This document shows positions 43,401 to 55,135 of a stretch of 64,000 bases of DNA, piece by piece. Within the stretch, counting starts at the first letter, position 1; each line of letters begins with the position of its first letter. The position numbers and the translations under genes are program-made. Source of the stretch: Daphnia pulex (Eukaryota; Arthropoda; Branchiopoda; Diplostraca; Daphniidae). Below the pieces are notes generated by a model, which saw only the letters and a list, made by a program, of their open reading frames with translations, searched no databases and was not told where the DNA came from. Where the stretch lies: NCBI RefSeq assembly GCF_021134715.1, contig NC_060024.1, positions 14,124,974 to 14,188,973 of the forward strand. The letters are read 5' to 3'.

Positions 43401-46400
43401 GTTGAAATCAGCGCCACCTGGTGGCAAGTTTTGGAACTATCAGCGCCACCTGGTGGCAAGTTTTGGAACTAAATTTTATTTTGATCGCATCGTGCTCAGC
43501 GTGAAATTCTGATCAAGAATATGTTGGTTTCACATGGTTCTGAGCAGTAGAAGTGCCTTTTTCTAAGTGTTGAAATCAGCGCCACCTGGTGGCAAGTTTT
43601 GGAACTATCAGCGCCACCTGGTGGCAAGTTTTGGAACTAAATTTAAAATTGATCGCATCGTGCTCAGCGTGAAATTCTGATCAAGAATATGTTTGTTTCA
43701 CATGGTTCTGAGCAGTAGAAGTGCCTTTTTCTAAGTGTTGAAATCAGCGCCACCTGGTGGCAAGTTTTGGAACTATCAGCGCCACCTGGTGGCAAGTTTT
43801 GGAACTAAATTTTATTTTGATCGCATCGTGCTCAGCGTGAAATTCTGATCAAGAATATGTTTGTTTCACATGGTTCTGAGCAGTAGAAGTGCCTTTTTCT
43901 AAGTGTTGAAATCAGCGCCACCTGGTGGCAAGTTTTGGAACTATCAGCGCCACCTGGTGGCAAGTTTTGGAACTAAATTTTATTTTGATCGCATCGTGCT
44001 CAGCGTGAAATTCTGATCAAGAATATGTATGTTTCACATGGTTCTGAGCAGTAGAAGTGCCTTTTTCTAAGTGTTGAAATCAGCGCCACCTGGTGGCAAG
44101 TTTTGGAACTAAATTTTATTTTGATCGCATCGTGCTCAGCGTGAAATTCTGATCAAGAATATGTTTGTTTCACATGGTTCTGACCAGTAGAAGTACCTTT
44201 TTCTAAGTGTTGAAATCAGCGCCACCTGGTGGCAAGTTTTGGAACTATCAGCGCCACCTGGTGGCAAGTTTTGGAACTAAATTTTATTTTGATCGCATCG
44301 TGCTCAGCGTGAAATTCTGATCAAGAATATGTTTGTTTCACATGGTTCTGAGCAGTAGAAGTGCCTTTTTTTAAGTGTTGAAATCAGCGCCACCTGGTGG
44401 CAAGTTTTGGAACTATCAGCGCCACCTGGTGGCAAGTTTTGGAACTAAATTTTATTTTGATCGCATCGTGCTCAGCGTGAAATTCTGATCAAGAATATGT
44501 TTGTTTCACATGGTTCTGAGCAGTAGAAGTGCCTTTTTTTAGTGTTGAAATCAGCGCCACCTGGTGGCAAGTTTTGGAACTAAATTTTATTTTGATCGCA
44601 TCGTGCTCAGCGTGAAATTCTGATCAAGAATATGTTTGTTTCACATGGTTCTGAGCAGTAGAAGTGCCTTTTTCTAAGTGTTGAAATCAGCGCCACCTGG
44701 TGGCAAGTTTTGGAACTAAATTTTATTTTGATCGCATCGTGCTCAGCGTGAAATTCTGATCAAGAATATGTTTGTTTCACATGGTTCTGAGCAGTAGAAG
44801 TGCCTTTTTTAAGTGTTGAAATCAGCGCCACCTGGTGGCAAGTTTTGGAACTATCAGCGCCACCTGGTGGCAAGTTTTGGAACTAAATTTTACTTTGATC
44901 GCATCGTGCTCAGCGTGAAATTCTGATCAAGAATATGTTTGTTTCACATGGTTCTGAGCAGTAGAAGTGCCTTTTTTTAGTGTTGAAATCAGCGCCACCT
45001 GGTGGCAAGTTTTGGAACTAAATTTTATTTTGATCGCATCGAGCTCAGCGTGAAATTCTGATCTAGAATATGTTGGTTTCACATGGTTCTGAGCAGTAGA
45101 AGTGCCTTTTTCTAAGTGTTGAAATCAGCGCCACCTGGTGGCAAGTTTTGGAACTATCAGCGCCACCTGGTGGCAAGTTTTGGAACTAAATTTTATTTTG
45201 ATCGCATCTTGCTCAGCGTGAAATTCTGATCAAGAATATGTTTGTTTCACATGGTTCTGAGCAGTAGAAGTGCCTTTTTCTAAGTGTTGAAATCAGCGCC
45301 ACCTGGTGGCAAGATTTGGAACTAAATTTTATTTTGATCGCATCGTGCTCAGCGTGAAATTCTGATCAAGAATATGTTGGTTTCACATGGTTCTGAGCAG
45401 TAGAAGTGCCTTTTTCTAAGTGTTGAAATCAGCCCCACCTGGTGGCAAGTTTTGGAACTATCAGCGCCACCTGGTGGCAAGTTTTGGAACTAAATTTTAT
45501 TTTGATCGCATCGTGCTCAGCGTGAAATTCTGATCAAGAATATGTTTGTTTCACATGGTTCTGAGCAGTAGAAGTGCCTTTTTCTAAGTGTTGAAATCAG
45601 CGCCACCTGGTGGCAAGTTTTGGAACTATCAGCGCCACCTGGTGGCAAGTTTTGGAACTAAATTTTATTTTTATCGCATCGTGCTCAGCGTGAAATTCTG
45701 ATCAAGAATATGTTTGTTTCACATGGTTCTGAGCAGTAGAAGTGCCTTTTTCTAAGTGTTGAAATCAGCGCCACCTGGTGGCAAGTTTTGGAACTATCAG
45801 CGCCACCTGGTGGCAAGATTTGGAACTAAATTTTATTTTGATCGCATCGTGCTCAGCGTGAAATTCTGATCAAGAATATGTTGGTTTCACATGGTTCTGA
45901 GCAGTAGAAGTGCCTTTTTCTAAGTGTTGAAATCAGCGCCACCTGGTGGCAAGTTTTGGAACTAAATTTTATTTTGATCGCATCGTGCTCAGCGTGAAAT
46001 TCTGATCAAGAATATGTTTGTTTCACATGGTTCTGAGCAGTAGAAGTGCCTTTTTCTAAGTGTTGAAATCAGCGCCACCTGGTGGCAAGTTTTGGAACTA
46101 TCAGCGCCACCTGGTGGCAAGATTTGGAACTAAATTTTATTTTGATCGCATCGTGCTCAGCGTGAAATTCTGATCAAGAATATGTTGGTTTCACATGGTT
46201 CTGAGCAGTAGAAGTGCCTTTTTCTAAGTGTTGAAATCAGCGCCACCTGGTGGCAAGTTTTGGAACTATCAGCGCCACCTGGTGGCAAGTTTTGGAACTA
46301 AATTTTATTTTGATCGCATCGTGCTCAGCGTGAAATTCTGATCAAGAATATGTTTGTTTCACATGGTTCTGAGCAGTAGAAGTGCCTTTTTCTAAGTGTT

Positions 46401-49400
46401 GAAATCAGCGCCACCTGGTGGCAAGTTTTGGAACTATCAGCGCCACCTGGTGGCAAGTTTTGGAACTAAATTTTATTTTGATCGCATCGTGCTCAGCGTG
46501 AAATTCTGATCAAGAATATGTATGTTTCACATGGTTCTGAGCAGTAGAAGTGCCTTTTTCTAAGTGTTGAAATCAGCGCCACCTGGTGGCAAGTTTTGGA
46601 ACTAAATTTTATTTTGATCGCATCGTGCTCAGCGTGAAATTCTGATCAAGAATATGTTTGTTTCACATGGTTCTGAGCAGTAGAAGTGCCTTTTTTTAAG
46701 TGTTGAAATCAGCGCCACCTGGTGGCAAGTTTTGGAACTATCAGCGCCACCTGGTGGCAAGTTTTGGAACTAAATTTTATTTTGATCGCATCGTGCTCAG
46801 CGTGAAATTCTGATCAAGAATATGTTTGTTTCACATGGTTCTGAGCAGTAGAAGTGCCTTTTTTTAGTGTTGAATTCAGCGCCACCTGGTGGCAAGTTTT
46901 GGAACTAAATTTTATTTTGATCGCATCGTGCTCAGCGTGAAATTCTGATCAAGAATATGTTGGTTTCACATGGTTCTGAGCAGTAGAAGTGCCTTTTTCT
47001 AAGTTTTGAAATCAGCGCCACCTGGTGGCAAGTTTTGGAACTAAATTTTATTTTGATCGCATCGTGCTCAGCGTGAAATTCTGATCAAGAATATGTTTGT
47101 TTCACATGGTTCTGAGCAGTAGAAGTGCCTTTTTCTAAGTGTTGAAATCAGCGCCACCTGGTGGCAAGTTTTGGAACTATCAGCGCCACCTGGTGGCAAG
47201 ATTTGGAACTAAATTTTATTTTGATCGCATCGTGCTCAGCGTGAAATTCTGATCAAGAATATGTTGGTTTCACATGGTTCTGAGCAGTAGAAGTGCCTTT
47301 TTCTAAGTGTTGAAATCAGCGCCACCTGGTGGCAAGTTTTGGAACTATCAGCGCCACCTGGTGGCAAGTTTTGGAACTAAATTTTATTTTGATCGCATCG
47401 TGCTCAGCGTGAAATTCTGATCAAGAATATGTATGTTTCACATGGTTCTGAGCAGTAGAAGTGCCTTTTTCTAAGTGTTGAAATCAGCGCCACCTGGTGG
47501 CAAGTTTTGGAACTAAATTTTATTTTGATCGCATCGTGCTCAGCGTGAAATTCTGATCAAGAATATGTTTGTTTCACATGGTTCTGAGCAGTAGAAGTGC
47601 CTTTTTTTAAGTGTTGAAATCAGCGCCACCTGGTGGCAAGTTTTGGAACTATCAGCGCCACCTGGTGGCAAGTTTTGGAACTAAATTTTATTTTGATCGC
47701 ATCGTGCTCAGCGTGAAATTCTGATCAAGAATATGTTTGTTTCACATGGTTCTGAGCAGTAGAAGTGCCTTTTTTTAGTGTTGAATTCAGCGCCACCTGG
47801 TGGCAAGTTTTGGAACTAAATTTTATTTTGATCGCATCGTGCTCAGCGTGAAATTCTGATCAAGAATATGTTGGTTTCACATGGTTCTGAGCAGTAGAAG
47901 TGCCTTTTTCTAAGTTTTGAAATCAGCGCCACCTGGTGGCAAGTTTTGGAACTAAATTTTATTTTGATCGCATCGTGCTCAGCGTGAAATTCTGATCAAG
48001 AATATGTTTGTTTCACATGGTTCTGAGCAGTAGAAGTGCCTTTTTCTAAGTGTTGAAATCAGCGCCACCTGGTGGCAAGTTTTGGAACTATCAGCGCCAC
48101 CTGGTGGCAAGATTTGGAACTAAATTTTATTTTGATCGCATCGTGCTCAGCGTGAAATTCTGATCAAGAATATGTTGGTTTCACATGGTTCTGAGCAGTA
48201 GAAGTGCCTTTTTCTAAGTTTTGAAATCAGCGCCACCTGGTGGCAAGTTTTGGAACTATCAGCGCCACCTGGTGGCAAGTTTTGGAACTAAATTTTATTT
48301 TGATCGCATCGTGCTCAGCGTGAAATTCTGATCAAGAATATGTTTGTTTCACATGGTTCTGACCAGTAGAAGTGCCCTTTTCTAAGTATTGAAATCAGCG
48401 CCACCTGGTGGCAAGTTTTGGAACTAAATTTTATTTTGATCGCATCGTGCTCAGCGTGAAATTCTGATCAAGAATATGTTTGTTTCACATGGTTCTGAGC
48501 AGTAGAAGTGCCTTTTTCGAAGTGTTGAAATCAGCGCCACCTGGTGGCAAGTTTTGGAACTAAATTTTATTTTGATCGCATCGTGCTCAGCGTGAAATTC
48601 TGATCAAGAATATGTTTGTTTCACATGGTTCTGACCAGTAGAAGTGCCCTTTTCTAAGTATTGAAATCAGCGCCACCTGGTGGCAAGTTTTGGAACTAAA
48701 TTTTATTTTGATCGCATCGTGCTCAGCGTGAAATTCTGATCAAGAATATGTTTGTTTCACATGGTTCTGACCAGTAGAAGTGCCAATCAATGCCACCTGG
48801 TGGCAAGTTTTGGAACTATCAGCGCCACCTGGTGGCAAGTTTTGGAACTAAATTTTATTTTGATCGCATCGTGCTCAGCGTGAAATTCTGATCAAGAATA
48901 TGTTTGTTTCACATGGTTCTGAGCAGTAGAAGTGCCTTTTTCTAAGTGTTGAAATCAGCGCCACCTGGTGGCAAGATTTGGAACTAAATTTTATTTTGAT
49001 CGCATCGTGCTCAGCGTGAAATTCTGATCAAGAATATGTTGGTTTCACATGGTTCTGAGCAGTAGAAGTGCCTTTTTCTAAGTTTTGAAATCAGCGCCAC
49101 CTGGTGGCAAGTTTTGGAACTATCAGCGCCACCTGGTGGCAAGTTTTGGAACTAAATTTTATTTTGATCGCATCGTGCTCAGCGTGAAATTCTGATCAAG
49201 AATATGTTTGTTTCACATGGTTCTGACCAGTAGAAGTGCCCTTTTCTAAGTATTGAAATCAGCGCCACCTGGTGGCAAGTTTTGGAACTAAATTTTATTT
49301 TTATCGCATCGTGCTCAGCGTGAAATTCTGATCAAGAATATGTTTGTTTCACATGGTTCTGAGCAGTAGAAGTGCCTTTTTCTAAGTGTTGAAATCAGCG

Positions 49401-49620
49401 CCACCTGGTGGCAAGATTTGGAACTAAATTTTATTTTGATCGCATCGTGCTCAGCGTGAAATTCTGATCAAGAATATGTTTGTTTCACATGGTTCTGAGC
49501 AGTAGAAGTGTCTTTTGATAAGTATTGACATCAGCGCCACCTGGTGGCAAGATTGCTGATCAAGAATATACCCTAGATTGCATGTTTCTGAGCAGTAGAA
49601 GGGGTTTTTCTAAGTATTGT

Positions 49621-52600
49621 TATCTCGAGAACGGCTAATCGCAGCGAAACCAGACAAACGTTATTCGATTCAAAATGAAAAACTGAACAAGAAACCATAT
49701 GGTTGATCAGTCATCCACTTTCAGTGATGGTACTTGTGAAAATTTTGACTTTCAAGTGTTTGAATCGAGTTTTGAGGGATACCAAGTGGCCGTACGAGTT
49801 TTATTTTGCGAAATTCGAGTTCCTCGTGTCAAAACACGTCTTTTATGTCTTTTTCGTCAAAATCGGAAGAAGTTGATGTAACCTAACCTAACCTCTGGAT
49901 TTTTTTACCAAGTGAGCACCAAGGAAGTCCTGAAATTTGGAAAGAGAATATCTCGAGAACGGCTAATCGCAGCGACACCAGACAAACGTTATTCGATTCT
50001 AAATCAAAAACTGAACAAGAAACCATATGGTTGATCAGTCATCCACTTTCAGTGATGGTACTTGTGACAATTTTGACTTTCAAGTGTTTGAATCGAGTGT
50101 TGAGGGATACCAAGTGGCCGTACGAGTTTTATTTTGCGAAATTCGAGTTCCTCGTGTCAAAACACGTCTTTTATGTCTTTTTCGTCAAAATCGGAAGAAG
50201 TTGATGTAACCTAACCTAACCTCTGGATTTTTTTACCAAGTGAGCACCAAGGAAGTCCTGAAATTTGGAAAGCGAATATCTCGAGAACGGCTAATCGCAG
50301 CGACACCAGACAAACGTTATTCGATTCTAAATCAAAAACTGAACAAGAAATTATATGGTTGATCAGTCATCAACTTTCAGTGATGGTACTTGTGAAAATT
50401 TTGACTTTCAAGTGTTTTAATCGAGTGTTGAGGGATACCAAGTGGCCGTACGAGTTTTATATTGCGAAATTCGAGTTCCTCGTGTCAAAACACGTCTTTT
50501 ATGTCTTTTTCGTCAAAATCGGAAGAAGTTGATGTAACCTAACCTAACCTCTGGAATTTTTTACAAAGTGAGCCCCAAGGAAGTCCTGAAATTTGGAAAT
50601 TGAATATCTCGAGAACGGCTAATCGCAGCGACACCAGACAAACGTTATTCGATTCTAAATGAAAAACTTAACAAGAAACCATATGGTTGATCAGTCATCC
50701 ACTTTCAGTGATGGTACTTGTGAAAATTTTGACTTTCAAGTGTTTGAATCGAGTTTTGAGGGATACCAAGTGGCCGTACGAGTTTTATTTTGCGAAATTC
50801 GAGTTCCTCGTGTCAAAACACGTCTTTTATGTCTTTTTCGTCAAAATCGGAAGAAGTTGATGTAACCTAACCTAACCTCTGGATTTTTTACCAAGTGAGC
50901 CCCAAGGAAGTCCTGAAATTTGGAAAGTGAATATCTCGAGAACGGCTAATCGCAGCGACACCACACAAACGTTATTCGATTCTAAATCAAAAACTGAACA
51001 AGAATCCATATGGTTGATCAGTCATCCACTTTCAGTGATGGTACTTGTGACAATTTTGACTTTCAAGTGTTTGAATCGAGTGTTGAGGGATACCAAGTGG
51101 CCGTACGAGTTTTATTTTGCGAAATTCGAGTTCCTCGTGTCAAAACACGTCTTTTTTGTCTTTTTCGTCAAAATCGGAAGAAGTTGATGTAACCTAACCT
51201 AACCTCTGGATTTTTTTACCAAGTGAGCACCAAGGAAGTCCTGAAATTTGGAAAGCGAATATCTCGAGAACGGCTAATCGCAGCGACACCAGACAAACAT
51301 TATTCGATTCAAAATGAAAAACTGAACAAGAAACCATATGGTTGATCAGTCATCCACTTTCAGTGATGGTACTTGTGAAAATTTTGACTTTCAAGTGTTT
51401 GAATCGAGTTTTGAGGGATTCCAAGTGGCCGTACGAGTTTTATTTTGCGAAATTCGAGTTCCTCGTGTCAAAACACGTCTTTTATTTCTTTTTCGTCAAA
51501 ATCGGAAGAAGTTGATGTAACCTAACCTAACCTCTGGATTTTTTACCAAGTGAGCCCCAAGGAAGTCCTGAAATTTGGAAAGTGAATATCTCGAGAACGG
51601 CTAATCGCAGCGACACCAGACAAACGTTATTCGATTCTAAATCAAAAACTGAACAAGAATCCATATGGTTGATCAGTCATCCACTTTCAGTGATGGTACT
51701 TGTGACAATTTTGACTTTCAAGTGTTTGAATCGAGTGTTGAGGGATACCAAGTGGCCGTACGAGTTTTATTTTGCGAAATTCGAGTTCCTCGTGTCAAAA
51801 CACGTCTTTTTTGTCTTTTTCGTCAAAATCGGAAGAAGTTGATGTAACCTAACCTAACCTCTGGATTTTTTTACCAAGTGAGCACCAAGGAAGTCCTGAA
51901 ATTTGGAAAGCGAATATCTCGAGAACGGCTAATCGCAGCGACACCAGACAAACATTATTCGATTCAAAATGAAAAACTGAACAAGAAACCATATGGTTGA
52001 TCAGTCATCCACTTTCAGTGATGGTACTTGTGAAAATTTTGACTTTCAAGTGTTTGAATCGAGTTTTGAGGGATACCAAGTGGCCGTACGAGTTTTATTT
52101 TGCGAAATTCGAGTTCCTCGTGTCAAAACACGTCTTTTATGTCTTTTTCGTCAAAATCGGAAGAAGTTGATGTAACCTAACCTAACCTCTGGATTTTTTA
52201 CCAAGTGAGCCCCAAGGAAGTCCTGAAATTTGGAAATTGAATATCTCGAGAACGGCTAATCGCAGCGACACCAGACAAACGTTATTCGATTCTAAATCAA
52301 AAACTGAACAAGAAATTATATGGTTGATCAGTCATCAACTTTCAGTGATGGTACTTGTGAAAATTTTGACTTTCAAGTGTTTTAATCGAGTGTTGAGGGA
52401 TACCAAGTGGCCGTACGAGTTTTATATTGCGAAATTCGAGTTCCTCGTGTCAAAACACGTCTTTTATGTCTTTTTCGTCAAAATCGGAAGAAGTTGATGT
52501 AACCTAACCTAACCTCTGGAATTTTTTACAAAGTGAGCCCCAAGGAAGTCCTGAAATTTGGAAATTGAATATCTCGAGAACGGCTAATCGCAGCGACACC

Positions 52601-54375
52601 AGACAAACGTTATTCGATTCTAAATGAAAAACTTAACAAGAAACCATATGGTTGATCAGTCATCCACTTTCAGTGATGGTACTTGTGAAAATTTTGACTT
52701 TCAAGTGTTTGAATCGAGTTTTGAGGGATACCAAGTGGCCGTACGAGTTTTATTTTGCGAAATTCGAGTTCCTCGTGTCAAAACACGTCTTTTATGTCTT
52801 TTTCGTCAAAATCGGAAGAAGTTGATGTAACCTAACCTAACCTCTGGATTTTTTACCAAGTGAGCCCCAAGGAAGTCCTGAAATTTGGAAAGTGAATATC
52901 TCGAGAACGGCTAATCGCAGCGACACCAGACAAACGTTATTCGATTCTAAATCAAAAACTGAACAAGAATCCATATGGTTGATCAGTCATCCACTTTCAG
53001 TGATGGTACTTGTGACAATTTTGACTTTCAAGTGTTTGAATCGAGTGTTGAGGGATACCAAGTGGCCGTACGAGTTTTATTTTGCGAAATTCGAGTTCCT
53101 CGTGTCAAAACACGTCTTTTTTGTCTTTTTCGTCAAAATCGGAAGAAGTTGATGTAACCTAACCTAACCTCTGGATTTTTTTACCAAGTGAGCACCAAGG
53201 AAGTCCTGAAATTTGGAAAGCGAATATCTCGAGAACGGCTAATCGCAGCGACACCAGACAAACGTTATTCGATTCTAAATCAAAAACTGAACAAGAAATT
53301 ATATGGTTGATCAGTCATCCACTTTCAGTGATGGTACTTGTGAAAATTTTGACTTTCAAGTGTTTTAATCGAGTGTTGAGGGATACCAAGTGGCCGTACG
53401 AGTTTTATATTGCGAAATTCGAGTTCCTCGTGTCAAAACACGTCTTTTATGTCTTTTTCGTCAAAATCGGAAGAAGTTGATGTAACCTAACCTAACCTCT
53501 GGAATTTTTTACAAAGTGAGCCCCAAGGAAGTCCTGAAATTTGGAAAGTGAATATCTCGAGAACGGCTAATCGCAGCGACACCAGACAAACGTTATTCGA
53601 TTCTAAATGAAAAACTTAACAAGAAACCATATGGTTGATCAGTCATCCACTTTCAGTGATGGTACTTGTGAAAATTTTGACTTTCAAGTGTTTGAATCGA
53701 GTTTTGAGGGATACCAAGTGGCCGTACGAGTTTTATTTTGCGAAATTCGAGTTCCTCGTGTCAAAACACGTCTTTTATGTCTTTTTCGTCAAAATCGGAA
53801 GAAGTTGATGTAACCTAACCTAACCTCTGGATTTTTTACCAAGTGAGCCCCAAGGAAGTCCTGAAATTTGGAAAGCGAATATCTCGAGAACGGCTAATCG
53901 CAGCGACACCAGACAAACATTATTCGATTCAAAATGAAAAACTGAACAAGAAACCATATGGTTGATCAGTCATCCACTTTCAGTGATGGTACTTGTGAAA
54001 ATTTTGACTTTCAAGTGTTTGAATCGAGTTTTGAGGGATACCAAGTGGCCGTACGAGTTTTATTTTGCGAAATTCGAGTTCCTCGTGTCAAAACACGTCT
54101 TTTTTGTCTTTTTCGTCAAAATCGGAAGAAGTTGATGTAACCTAACCTAACCTCTGGATTTTTTTACCAAGTGAGCACCAAGGAAGTCCTGAAATTTGGA
54201 AAGCGAATATCTCGAGAACGGCTAATCGCAGCGACACCAGACAAACATTATTCGATTCAAAATGAAAAACTGAACAAGAAACCATATGGTTGATCAGTCA
54301 TCCACTTTCAGTGATGGTACTTGTGAAAATTTTGACTTTCAAGTGTTTGAATCGAGTTTTGAGGGATACCAAGTG
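49621..54375. repeat. Satellite 2: ~328-bp monomers with embedded CCTAA repeats
   Basis: About 14.5 direct copies of a 327-328-bp monomer, marked by ATCTCGAGAACGGCTAATCG (starts at 49622, 49950, 50278, 50606 and so on). Each contains TAACCTAACCTAACC (complement of telomere-type repeat), and many leave a 60-86-codon frame starting ATGGTTGATCAG. Variant monomers alternate (for example, the ORF context at 50927, 51582, 52237 and 52892 has 655-bp spacing), indicating a dimeric higher-order unit. The frame differs among copies and has no gene-like context, so it is treated as non-coding satellite. The last copy is truncated at AAGTGG, where the telomeric tract begins. Confidence 0.95.
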
Positions 54376-54499
54376 GGTTAGGTTAGGTTAGGTTAGGTTA
54401 GGTTAGGTTAGGTTAGGTTAGGTTAGGTTAGGTTAGGTTAGGTTAGGTTAGGTTAGGTTAGGTTAGGTTAGGTTAGGTTAGGTTAGGTTAGTTAGGTTA
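54376..54499 (+). repeat. (GGTTA)n interstitial telomere-type tract
   Basis: 124 bp, about 25 copies of GGTTA with one GTTA irregularity near the right end. It starts inside a satellite-2 monomer and is followed by non-telomeric sequence. The G-rich strand points right. Confidence 0.95.
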
Positions 54500-54588
54500 C
54501 AACAGCAAAGAGCAGGCCGTAGGCCTGCGAATTTGCATGTTGTGTGAAAGCCACGCACTGTCTGTACCCTTCCCGCTAGAAAATTAAA

Positions 54589-55135
54589 TATCCCTTTATG
54601 AACGATGGACTTGGAGGCGATTTCGGGCGGAGCCCGAACGAACGTCCAGCCCCGGCCGCAAGGTCACTACCTCGCCACCGGAACTTTGGAACATTCAAAT
54701 CGCTAGTCAGATCGGCACGATGGACTTGGAGGCGGCTACGAGCGGAGCTCGAGCGGATATCCCATCCCGGGTTCAAGGCCACTACCTCGTCGCCGGGACT
54801 TACGGACATCCTGAACGCTAGTCAGATCGTGTTATTCCCCCCTCCCCCCGTGTGTGTGTACAAAAAATCCCTTTATGAACGATGGACTTGGAGGCGATTT
54901 CGGGCGGAGCCCGAACGAACGTCCAGCCCCAGCCGCAAGGTCACTACCTCGCCGCCGGAACTTTTGGAACATTCAAATCGCTAGTCAGATCGGCACGATG
55001 GACTTGGAGGCGGCTACAAGCGGAGCTCGAGCGGATATCCCATCCCGGGTCCAAGGCCACTACCTCGTCGCCGGGACTTACGGACATCCTGAACGCTAGT
55101 CAGATCGTGTTATTCCCCCCGTGTGTGTACCAAAA
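54589..55135. repeat. 277-bp tandem duplication with internal half-repeats
   Basis: The segment starting TCCCTTTATGAACGATGG occurs at 54591 and 54868. Each 277-bp copy is itself two related halves beginning GATGGACTTGGAGGCG. The halves contain short hairpins with a GGA loop (for example CGGGC-GGA-GCCCG). The sequence is GC-rich compared with neighbours. The overlapping reading frames reflect the repeat and are not supported as genes. Confidence 0.85.

Larger units (their letters stand above)
39386..49620. repeat. Satellite 1: 136/168-bp monomers with CTCF-core-like motif
   Basis: About 10 kb of direct tandem repeats (interrupted at 40023-40738). The short monomer is 136 bp (for example from 39513 to 39649). 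The long monomer is 168 bp because a 32-bp segment beginning ATCAGCGCCACCTGGTGGC is duplicated. By estimate there are about 65 monomers in total. Each 32-bp segment contains, on the reverse strand, CCACCAGGTGGCGCT, which fits the CTCF core consensus and the Drosophila AGGTGGCGC core. Variants (GACCAG/GAGCAG, GCATCGAGC, TGAATTCAGC, TGCCAATCAATGCC) recur at kb distances, showing block duplication. The right end passes directly into satellite 2. No gene is present. Confidence 0.95.

Noticed and set aside
39386-49620. CRISPR-like array
   Set aside because: There are no unique spacers between repeats. The whole 136/168-bp unit is repeated, and the genome is eukaryotic.
49699-54140. Repeated 60-86-codon frames starting MVDQSSTFSDGT in satellite 2
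   Set aside because: They are present only because the monomer recurs. Frame and length vary with single-base changes between copies, and there is no promoter, splice or domain evidence.
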